This document shows positions 30,861 to 64,000 of a stretch of 64,000 nt of DNA, piece after piece (position 1 is the stretch's first letter; each line of letters opens with the position of its first letter). The DNA is from Leptobrachium leishanense (Eukaryota > Chordata > Amphibia > Anura > Megophryidae): positions 47,813,593-47,877,592 of the forward strand of contig CM019071.1 of the NCBI GenBank assembly GCA_009667805.1, given 5' to 3'. Both the position numbers and the translations under genes were made by a program. Under the pieces are notes generated by a model. It was given only the letters and a program-made list of their open reading frames with translations, searched no databases and was not told the DNA's origin.

Positions 30861-32005
30861 GGTCTGGTGGTGCAGGGATTGGGGGGCCCCTGGTCTGGTG
30901 GTGCAGGGATTGGGGGCCCCTGGTCTGGTGGTGCAGGGATTGGGGGCCCCTGGTCTGGTGGTGCAGGGATTGGGGGCCCCTGGTCTGGTGGTGCAGGGAT
31001 TGGGGGCCCCTGGTCTGGTGGTGCAGGGATTGGGGGCCCCTGGTCTGGTGGTGCAGGGATTGGGGGCCCCAGGTCTCGTGGTGCAGGGATTGGGGGCCCC
31101 AGGTCTCGTGGTGCAGGGATTGGGGGCCCCTGGTCTGGTGGTGCAGGGATTGGGGGCCCCTGGTCTGGTGGTGCAGGGATTGGGGGCCCCTGGTCTGGTG
31201 GTGCAGGGATTGGGAGCCCCAGGTCTCGTGGTGCAGGGATTGGGGGCCCCAGGTCTCGTGGTGCAGGGATTGGGGGCCCCAGGTCTCGTGGTGCAGGGAT
31301 TGGGGCCCCTGGTGGTGCAGGGATTGGGGGCCCCTGGTCTGGTGGTGCAGGGATTGGGGGCCCCTGGTCTGGTGGTGGCAGGGATTGGGGGCCCCAGGTC
31401 TCGTGTGCAGGGATTGGGGGCCCCTGGTCTGGTGGTGCAGGATTGGGGCCCCTGGTCTGGTGGTGCAGGATTGGGGGCCCCAGGTCTCGTGGTGCAGGGA
31501 TTGGGGGCCCCTGGTCTGGTGGTGCAGGGATTGGGGGCCTGGTCTGGTGGTGCAGGGATTGGGGGCCCCTGGTCTGGTGGTGCAGGGATTGGGGGCCCCA
31601 GGTCTCGTGGTGCAGGGATTGGGGGCCCCTGGTCTGGTGGTGCAGGGATTGGGGGCCCCTGGTCTGGTGGTGCAGGGATTGGGGGCCCCTGGTCTGGTGG
31701 TGCAGGGATTGGGGGCCCCTGGTCTGGTGGTGCAGGGATGGGGGCCCCTGGTCTGGTGGTGCAGGGATTGGGGGCCCCTGGTCTGGTGGTGCAGGGATTG
31801 GGGGCCCCAGGTCTCGTGGTGCAGGGATTGGGGCCCCTGGTCTGGTGGTGCAGGGATTGGGGGCCCCTGGTCTGGTGGTGCAGGGATTGGGGGCCCCTGG
31901 TCTGGTGGTGCAGGGATTGGGGGCCCCTGGTCTGGTGGTGCAGGGATTGGGGGGCCCCTGGTGGTGCAGGGATTGGGGGCCCCTGGTGGTGCTGCTCACT
32001 CGGGG
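30861..32005. repeat. 30-bp minisatellite upstream of TTC9B, about 38 units
   Basis: Unit GGTGCAGGGATTGGGGGCCC then CTGGTCTGGT, with a second form CAGGTCTCGT. Ends about 160 bp before the TTC9B start codon. Because 30 nt is 10 codons, both strands carry open frames of 390-460 codons; none is a gene. Confidence 0.96.
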
Positions 32006-32076
32006 ATAGCTCTGGTTCGTCACCGGCAGGCTGAGTGTTAATCCCAGCCCCCTCCTCCCCCTTGTGGTACCCATGA

Positions 32077-35508
<3,432 letters not shown>

Positions 35509-35674
35509 CCGAGGCCCCCACGTCCTCCTTCCTTCCCCTGTCACATGGGAGCCCCAATCTTCAGTAGGCAGAGGTGCACCATGCAGGGATGTATTACATG
35601 ACGATACTGAGTACAACCTCGTGATCCCATTTCCGTCAGACGCTCCCGCAACTGGGTTAGTCTTTATTTTATTA

Positions 35675-35715
35675 TTAGCTGAATCGAGTTGGGGCTTACC
35701 GTGAAACGCGTCGGC
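35675..35715 (+). other. GAAACGCGTCGG motif (weak hairpin member)
   Basis: Contains GTGAAACGCGTCGGCGC about 190 bp after the TTC9B stop. It shares the terminal box of the hairpin motifs at 47906, 48312, 48853 and 53853, but no clean stem is seen. Confidence 0.4.
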
Positions 35716-36609
35716 GCCCGATCTGCATTGCTTCTCCAGCTCCAGGCTGGTCTCTGTGCACTCAGGACAGCTCTGCCTTTTTAACAGTGGATTGTAGTGA
35801 CACAGGGCCCACCTGTTTGTGTGGGGGCCCCTCCACGAGCACCCAAATATGACCTGGGAAAGGTGGCGGGCGTTTCGCCGGCCTTGGGTTAGTAAGGAGT
35901 GAAGGTGACATCATCAAGGAAGGATGTCATACATACTGCCTGCATCCATGACCCTGGAGGGAATGGAGAGGCAACAGGGGCAGAGAGGTCGTCCTGCGCC
36001 GTAGGGATCAGGCAGGGGGTGCAGAGCGTCCAGCCTCATGCGCAAACTGTATTATCGCACCGCTGGGTTGTGCTCTGTACTGCTTTGGATTGCGGTGTCA
36101 TCATCCCATAAACATCGACCGGCTTTACCATAAGGCAACAGGACCACAGCCTGTCCGTCCATTCCCAACACACCCACTACAGCATTTGCACGGTAAAATG
36201 GACTTGAAGTAAAACGCGGGTGCACGATCTGCCATTTTGACAGAAAACCGTCCCGAAGGATGGAGACGCATCCCGGGGCACGCCCTGTGCACTCATCACA
36301 CAGCGGACATGTGAGGTCACCGGCGTCCTGTCTGTTCATTGGATTCGTAGTCACGCGGTTTTGCCTGTTCGCTTCACCTCGTAACGCCGCGCGCCGCCGG
36401 ACGCTCTAACCGCAGGAATAGTGGCTTTTTGTCTTCGATTTGGTAATAATTTCTGTGACGTCGCAGTAAACGCCTTTTAGTTATTTTTATTTTTTTTAAA
36501 TATCCCCATAAAATCCAATCCCTTCACTCGTAGAAACCCTATGTATACTTAAAAATGAAATTATACCCCCAAAAGCCGCGCAAAACCTCCGTTTACCACC
36601 GAAAAAGAA

Positions 36610-37330
36610 CCATTTACACCCGTGAGAGGGTTAAACGCTGCCCCCAGACTGAGGCCTGTCCCTGTGTATCGCTGCACGGAGACTGGGAATAGCCACGCCC
36701 ACTACTGCCACCCCGCACCAGAAAGGACGCCTCAAACAAAACTTTATTGCGTCATTCTGTCCTTTTTGTATCTCTCAACAGGGGCTGAAAATGGCCGCGC
36801 CCACTCTCTGCTGCCTACAGGGAGGTTCAAACAAAACTTTATTGCACCATTCTGTCCCTCTGTACAGGAGCTGAAAATGACCCCAACCCCCCCACTCTGC
36901 TGTAGAAAAGGGAGCTTCTAACAAAACTTTATTGTTCCACCTCGTCCCTCTGAATGTCAGCTCTGGGAATTGTAAAGAAAGGCCACACCCCTCTAGCTAT
37001 CCCTCACTGAAAAGGTTCAAACAAAACTTTATTGCTCCTCTCTGTATATTTCCAAAAAAAATGAGCATACACCGTCCCTGCACCCTCAGAGAAAAAGAAG
37101 CTTTAAACAAACAACATTATTGCTCCTTATGTCCCAATGTGTCCCTGAACAATGGCAGAAAGTGGCCACGCCGCCACCTTATGCGGAGTCTAAACCAAGG
37201 GAGGCTTCAAACAAACAAAACTTTATTAATTCTGTCTCTCTGTCTGCTCACTTACTTATATGGCCGCCCACACTCCCGCTCTGTTTATTCACAGGAAAAA
37301 TACCAACAAGGGTCCAGATTTAGGGAGAAC
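36610..37330. repeat. six diverged repeats of about 95-105 bp
   Basis: Copies share TTCAAACAAAACTTTATTGC and a following TCTGTCCCTCT (near 36730, 36827, 36918, 37017, 37107, 37208). Much more diverged than the other arrays, so older. Confidence 0.8.
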
Positions 37331-37380
37331 AGTCCCTCGTAGGAGCCCAGATCTGCTGTCCCTCACTTTACGGTCTCCTT

Positions 37381-37731
37381 CATATATTCAGGGTGTGCGG
37401 GTGTCTTTTTAGGGCAGTGATGGCCAACCTTGGCACCCCAGATGTTTCAGAACCACGTCACATGATGGTTAGTCACACATAAGACTAGCAAGCATCATGG
37501 GACATGTAGTTCAGAATCATCATTGTTTTTGGGGTTCCTCCATATATTCAGGGTGTGCGGGTGTCTTTTTAGGGCAGTGATGGCCAACCTTGGCACCCCA
37601 GATGTTTCAGAACCACATCACATGATGGTTAGTCACGCAAGAGACTAGCAAGCATGATGGGACATGTAGTTCAGCAACATCTGAGTTTTTGGGGCCCCCC
37701 CATATATTCCGGGTGCGTGGGGCTCCTTTAA
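37381..37731. repeat. 160-bp tandem duplication of a TE-like segment
   Basis: CATATATTCAGGGTGTGCGG recurs at 37381, 37541 and (diverged) 37701 at exactly 160-bp spacing, and again at 38181 after the MITE. The unit includes GCAGTGATGGCCAACCTTGG and CATGGGACATGTAGTTCA, words typical of hAT-like non-autonomous repeats. Confidence 0.8.
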
Positions 37732-38167
37732 GGCTAGGGACAGATGAGCGCATTTTCTGCAGCCACCGTAAAAATGTACGTCGATGCGTGCGCACGCATT
37801 TTTTCACGGAATACGCTTAAGTGGTCAGACGATGCGCAATTCTGGACGTATTTCATGACGGTGGGGTAAAAAGAAGTCTAGGGAAATCCGGCTGTTTGAA
37901 CGTTATGTTGGCCGCACACTAGCAGCGTCTGACGTCTCCTAATCACGCACACACGCCGCTATGCGGCCGCCGCGCACTCTGTACGTCAGTAGCAGCGGTT
38001 TCACGTTCTGATAAAAATGCGTTCATTTGCTGGTTGCGTGGTGTCGGCGCACTTTTGTACGCCCGTACTGCGTATATTGGCCGTCATTGGCCGTTATGTG
38101 CTGCTACTGCCGCCGTGATTTAGTGCGTCTGCACGCGCGTTCCGACTGCCCCACTCTGACCCTAGCC
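37732..38167. mobile_element. MITE, family X copy 2
   Basis: Ends GGCTAGGGACAG and CTGACCCTAGCC with TAA and TTA flanks. The interior matches 26603-27028 closely (for example CGTTATGTTGGCCG, GTCTGACGTCTCC, AATCACGCACACACGCCGCT and CGCACTCTGTACGTCAGTA). Confidence 0.87.
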
Positions 38168-38349
38168 TTAGGGGCTGCTCCATATATTCAGGGTGTGCAA
38201 GTGTAGAACAGATCTGCAAAGCAATAAAACTCCCAGAAATGAGTCTGTAAACTATATAATAAGTGCTGCGGCCTCCTGGGAGTGTAAAAATGCAAAGATA
38301 ACGGAGCAAAAAAATAAATAAAAATTTGGCAAATTGAATTTTTTTTTTT

Positions 38350-39690
38350 TTTTTTTAATAACCAGTAATTCGGGATGTATTATTTGGGATGTAGAAGATT
38401 TGTAAATCGTGTCGGTCACTTCTGTAAGATTTATCGAATCTAGTGTTTATGAAGGGAAAAAAATAAAAAGATCCAACGTTTAGCGAGTTCCGTGATAATT
38501 GTGTGAAATCTATTAAATGTTCTTTGTTCACAGCAGATATAAATTGTAACTAGAACAGATAGAAAGTAGCTGTGACTGTAAACCTCATCAATGGCTGTAA
38601 TACCCACATTCACAGGGATCGAGAGGAAATCCACTTCCTAGATTTTATTTATTATTGCACTTTCCCAAACTGCCGCTGCCGACCCATAATTTCACCCTCG
38701 GTTTAACAAATAGAACGTAAAGCTTGAAACTTAAACGGTTTTATCCTCTTTATTGTATATTCAAAAAAAAATTTTGTTTACCCCAGATTATATTTCAAAA
38801 ATATTTATTTAAATGTTATATATTTGTTTTTTTTGAACGGTATAATTGATTTTTATCTCCCAAAATGAATTTAATTCTTTTCAATTTTTATTTATTTCGA
38901 TTTAATCTATAGAATTTTGGTTTTATTTATTTTAAAATAAAATTCAACCACTGGCACCAACCCAATGCACAGGGCGTAACATATGCCATTACTTTGCACT
39001 GAAGAACTATTTTGAAATGTTAAAATTCTGGAAAGAAGGATGGAATACATTAAATAATTATCCCGTAATCGCAAAATTACAGCTAAAACGCTCACTTTAA
39101 ATGCCTAAGATGAACATTAAAAGATTTTGGGCCCAGAGAATTTCTTCCCATTGTGTTTTCTTTTGGTGGAAACTCTGCTCGTGAAACGTCTTGGAGACAC
39201 AGGCCGCGTATCGGGTTGACAAATGAATTGCACATTTTTCGACAATGATGGAAGTTTTCCCAGGTTTTTTTTTTTTGATAATTTATCTTTGGTGATTCCC
39301 CTTCCATCCCCCCCCCCCAATTTTTTTTTCTCACTGTAACCCAAGCCATTACCCAGAGAAGAAATCTCCTGAATCTCCCCCCCCCCCCCCCCAAAACAAC
39401 AAGACGCCTTCCCGGGGTTAATATAATTAGGATGCGCGGGGCCAGGCATTTCTTCTGATGTCAGGCGACGTTTACTGCGCCCAATAGATGGTTAAACTCA
39501 AACACAACTGATTTGTCACGTCCTGAAATGTCTTAATATAAAGCTTTGGTTTTTGTAAATAAAAAAAAATAATAATTCTAAAACATGGCGTCTTTGTTTT
39601 TCTCTGATTAAATTTCACTTCATTAAGGATAAATAGCACAAATATCTGTGTTTACATGTTCTTGCACATTGTGTGTGTGTGCACACTGCC
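38350..39690. other. AT-rich intergenic DNA, no gene seen
   Basis: Between convergent TTC9B and MAP3K10. Poly-T, poly-A and poly-C tracts are common. A segment near 38815-38930 resembles 40470-40540 (GGTATAATTGATTTT and TATTTCGATTTAATCTA), a weak dispersed repeat. No exon or RNA gene recognised. Confidence 0.55.
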
Positions 39691-40140
39691 TGGCCAAAAA
39701 AAAAAAAAAGTCCCACCCTGAAGCCAATAGGTGCTCACCTTCCATTGGATAATTACGGCAGTGATTAATAGGTTTCAGCATAAAACGAGGTCATGTGACT
39801 CCCTGAATATACTGAATGAGCAGGTTTTTCCCTCCCCTGATGGCATAGCGGGCATATTCCAAGATGGCAATGCCAGGATTCATCGGTCTCAAATTGTGCA
39901 AGAGTGGTTCAGGGAGTATCATTTTAACACATGGATTGGCCACCGCACAGTCCAGACCTTTATCCCAAAGATTCTCAATGGGCTTATGTGCTGGAGAAGA
40001 CTTTACGCAGCGCTGCGACTCTCACATCAACACAAGATCTTGCCACAAATTAATGACACTCTGGACGCAAATAAGCTCATGTGACGACAGAGCATTTTTA
40101 TCGAAACAGTGCCGGAATCACAGCAAAAGGTGACACAACC
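39690..40140 (+). mobile_element. decayed Tc1/mariner-like element
   Basis: Starts near ACACTGCCTGGCCAAAAAAA, a Tc1-type terminal sequence. It retains a transposase relic reading [20 protein letters not shown] followed by a region matching the usual SPDLNPIE block only in broken frames. Most of the transposase N-terminus is missing. The right end was not fixed. Confidence 0.65.
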
Positions 40141-40199
40141 AAATATTGTTTTCTGGGAGATGCTCACTTGACGTAAAAAAACAAAAACACAATAGTAGT

Positions 40200-41560
40200 C
40201 ACTGAAGGTGTTACGATTTCTGGCCATTGTTTGCATTCTGCCCTGTCTCAGGGCACTTTGCACATGCTCAGTCTGCCTCTCGTTACTGACTTCACCCATT
40301 CAGCCTCTTTCTGGGCTATTTCGGACATACGTTCTTGAAAAGGAGAGGGGGGCTCCCACATTTGACGACGTTGCTTCACTTTCTGTGTACGCGGAGATGA
40401 ACCAGGCAGCCATACTGCCCATACTAATTAATATGCATTAAAAGGAGGATGACTACTTATTTAAATAATGCTATATATGTTTTTAACAGTATAATTGAAT
40501 TTAATTACCTTAGGTTTTTATTTCGATTTAATCTACCCTCACTATCTATTTGACCAGATATCCATACGTTCTGCATATTGCTTTGGCGTCAGGTGGATTT
40601 GACATTGTGTTAAGATAACTAGACTTAAAAATACAGTTTTGCCTATTTTCACCTAAATAAAACCTTACATTGTCACATGGGCTTCCTTAGTCTGAGTAAC
40701 CGTGTGACACAAGATGCAGGATCTGCTGTTATTCCCCTTTAGATTCAGAAAAGGTACATCATTTTTATAGGTTTCATTTTGAAATAAATACCACTCTAAC
40801 CTTTATGTGGGTTTTTGGACCCTTCATCACATCTTCTGGCCCCCAGGGCACTCGCAGGGGCCGCTCAGACTCGCCGTATGATGTCAGAGTATTGCAGAGA
40901 CACGTTTTGCGAGTCCTTGTAGTAAACACGCGCATCAGCGGATACAAAGTGACTGCGTTATGTGCACACCTGCCGACAGAGCACAGGAACGGCGTGGGAG
41001 AAGAGATGTAATACACAAAAGGTAACCAACCTCAGAGAATCCAGTGTCTGCGAGTTTGTAGAGATATAAATACAGGGGAGATCGCGATGGATCCAACTCT
41101 ATGATCGATCGTGATAAAAATCAAGGAAATTGCATCAGATCAACAGCAAAAATCTGCTCGTTCTGGTTCAGTGTACCACAAAATGTAAAAGGACGAGCAA
41201 GGTCAACGAATTTAAAAAGGAAATAAACCTGGAGGAAACTCAAAGGACGAGGTGCAGAATACTCGCCTCCGAGTCATTAATAAAAATCAAACTTTCTGTC
41301 ATTCTTTTAAGGAAAATTGTATAATTTTGGTTCATTACCATATACCACATCATTTAAAAGGACAAGCAATGTCATCCTTAAAGAATAAACCTGGAGGAAA
41401 CTCACATTTAAAAAATGCAGCCGTTCCCAAAAGACCTGTACCGACCCAGAATGCACCAGTTACTCCGGCCTTGACGCCCATTATCAAACCGTTCCCGGAA
41501 TCGATCAAGAAACCAAACCCCCCCAATAAATATTAAAACACGGCACTTTAAAACGCAGCT
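40200..41560. repeat. intergenic DNA with one diverged direct repeat
   Basis: A segment near 41159-41240 (TAAAAGGACGAGCAAGGTCA, AATAAACCTGGAGGAAACTC) recurs at 41326-41405 (AAAAGGACAAGCAATGTCAT, AATAAACCTGGAGGAAACTC). Nothing coding is seen in the rest. Confidence 0.6.
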
Positions 41561-41867
41561 TTCATGGCACAAGCCGTTAATGGGAATCTCCTGGCCCGTT
41601 CAGGTTAAATGGGGGGGGGGGGGGAGAGAACAGGACAGGCTCAGAAAGTGGTCAATATTTAATGTAGGGAACATGGCTGCATGCTCCTCAGGGCAGCCTC
41701 AAGTTGGGGTGGGTTAATTTTTTATGCAGAGCAACTGACTGCTCAAAGGGTTAATTATCAGGTCAGACGGCCAAGGCTGGTTTATACTTACTGGGGGGGG
41801 GGGGGGGCACTGACTGCACATTATTAGAACAGTGATTGGTTTGTAGAGAATTTGCAGTACAATCCCC

Positions 41868-42370
41868 TGCATTATCAGGACAGGCTCACGGGGCTGGATT
41901 ACACCTTGGCAAAAAGGATCAGCAGCATGTTATCAGGACAGGCTCACAAGGGGCTGGATTACATTTTGGCAAAGAGGATCAGCAGCATGTTATCAGGACA
42001 GGCTCACACGGGGCTAGATTACAACGGAGGTAAAAGGATCTGACCATGTGTTACCAGAACAGGCTCACAAGGGGCTGGATTACACCTTGGCAAAGAGGAT
42101 CAGCAGCATGTTATCAGGACAGGCTCTCGGGGAGGCACTGGATTACACCCCAGAAGGAACAGACTGCGTGTTATCAGGACAGGCTATATGGGGCTGGATT
42201 ATACCCAAGGGAGGAGGATCAGATTGTACAGTAACAGGACAGGCTCACATGGGGCTGGATTACAGCCAAGGGAGGAGGATCAGATTGTACAGTAACAGGA
42301 CAGGCTCACATGGGGCTGGATTACACCCAAGGGAGGAGGATCAGACTGTACAGTAACAGGACAGGCTCAG
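41868..42370. repeat. 60-bp minisatellite downstream of MAP3K10
   Basis: About eight units of ATCAGGACAGGCTCACAAGG, GGCTGGATTACACCTTGGCA, AAGAGGATCAGCAGCATGTT, diverging at both ends. It carries ATCAGGACAGGCTC, shared with the array at 63775. Confidence 0.93.
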
Positions 42371-42404
42371 ACCTCAGATTAGTTGTCAGAGAGAGGCGAC
42401 ATGT

Positions 42405-42410
42405 TTTATT
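42405..42410 (-). terminator. candidate MAP3K10 poly(A) signal
   Basis: AATAAA on the minus strand about 410 nt after the MAP3K10 stop codon. It is a plausible 3' end for the transcript, not proven. Confidence 0.4.
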
Positions 42411-42823
42411 GACGGTTCTGTCTCATGCAGACATTTACTGCCCCCCCCCTCCCCCTCTCATGACCCTTCGGATAGCTGGGAGCCACGAGAGAACCAGTCC
42501 CTCTCCCCATAAATCCGTTACACAGCGTTAAATTAAAGGAACGGAGGAAACGCCGCGTGCGGCACCACGGGGGACGGACACGGACCTCCTGCTGCAGCCG
42601 GCTGAGAGTGCTGGGATTGGCAGCCCTAGAGCAGCCAGAGGCCCGTGATGCGCCGCCTCCGTCACCGGCTCCGCTCGCTTAAAATCACCAAGATAATTAT
42701 TATTTTAATACCCGTCGTTTTTGGAACCACAGAATACATTCATGGAAGCCCCCCGCCCGCCCCCCCGGGCCGCTCCTGGAAGCGGAGGCTCAGTAACACT
42801 CTGCGCGCCCGCGGTCGCTCGTG

Positions 42824-63770
<20,947 letters not shown>

Positions 63771-63774
63771 ACCT

Positions 63775-64000
63775 CGCACAGAGACAGCATCAGGACAGGC
63801 TCGCACAGAGACAGCATCAGGACAGGCTCGCACAGAGACAGCATCAGGACAGGCTCGCACAGAGACAGCATCAGGACAGGCTCGCACAGAGACAGCATCA
63901 GGACAGGCTCGCACAGAGACAGCATCAGGACAGGCTCGCACAGAGACAGCATCAGGACAGGCTCGCACAGAGACAGCATCAGGACAGGCTCGCACAGAGA
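63775..64000. repeat. 27-bp minisatellite upstream of MAP3K10
   Basis: More than eight perfect units of GCATCAGGACAGGCTCGCAC AGAGACA, running off the right edge. It shares ATCAGGACAGGCTC with the array at 41868-42370. Confidence 0.96.

Overview
The window is vertebrate nuclear DNA, most likely from an amphibian and probably a frog. Three genes have introns with GT-AG junctions. The intergenic and intronic DNA is packed with Tc1/mariner elements, a CR1/L2-like LINE, an LTR element, foldback/MITE repeats and many minisatellites. The species call is inference; the gene identities rest on splice-phase-consistent exon models.

Genes, left to right: (1) a cyclin-box gene on the + strand (9053-27476, 8 coding exons, 358 codons), called cyclin P (CCNP/CNTD2) from its cyclin domain plus its neighbours; (2) TTC9B on the + strand (32164-35508, 3 exons, 176 aa), a TPR protein; (3) MAP3K10/MLK2 on the - strand (start 62998, stop 42824, 10 coding exons, 986 aa), with SH3, kinase, leucine zipper, a CRIB-like motif and a long basic/Pro/Ser tail. 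As remembered, human 19q13.2 has the same order and relative orientation (MAP3K10 convergent with TTC9B, then CCNP). AKT2, the next human neighbour, is not seen here.

Repeats: about twenty minisatellite arrays cover roughly 23 kb, over a third of the window. They include a 5.4 kb 39-bp array at the left edge, a 36-bp array next to cyclin exon 1, arrays in both TTC9B introns, an array filling nearly all of MAP3K10 intron 2, a 2.3 kb homopurine array in intron 3 and a 2.6 kb array in intron 1. The longest open frames in the window (up to 1371 codons) lie in these arrays and are artefacts of unit lengths that are multiples of three or lack stops.

Mobile DNA: cyclin intron 3 (11408-23306) is a stack of nested insertions. 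It holds an LTR element with 5-bp target duplications and a tRNA-Leu-type primer site, two related foldback elements, a Tc1 element, a probable solo LTR and a broken LINE. A second Tc1 element with a MITE inside its right inverted repeat lies in the last cyclin intron. Three copies of one LINE carry the same 39-bp tandem repeat in their 3' end at about 2, 24 and at least 138 copies. This LINE-borne, copy-number-variable satellite is the most distinctive structure in the window. A hairpin motif ending in GAAACGCGT, whose stem differs between copies but still pairs, is the other signal worth following.
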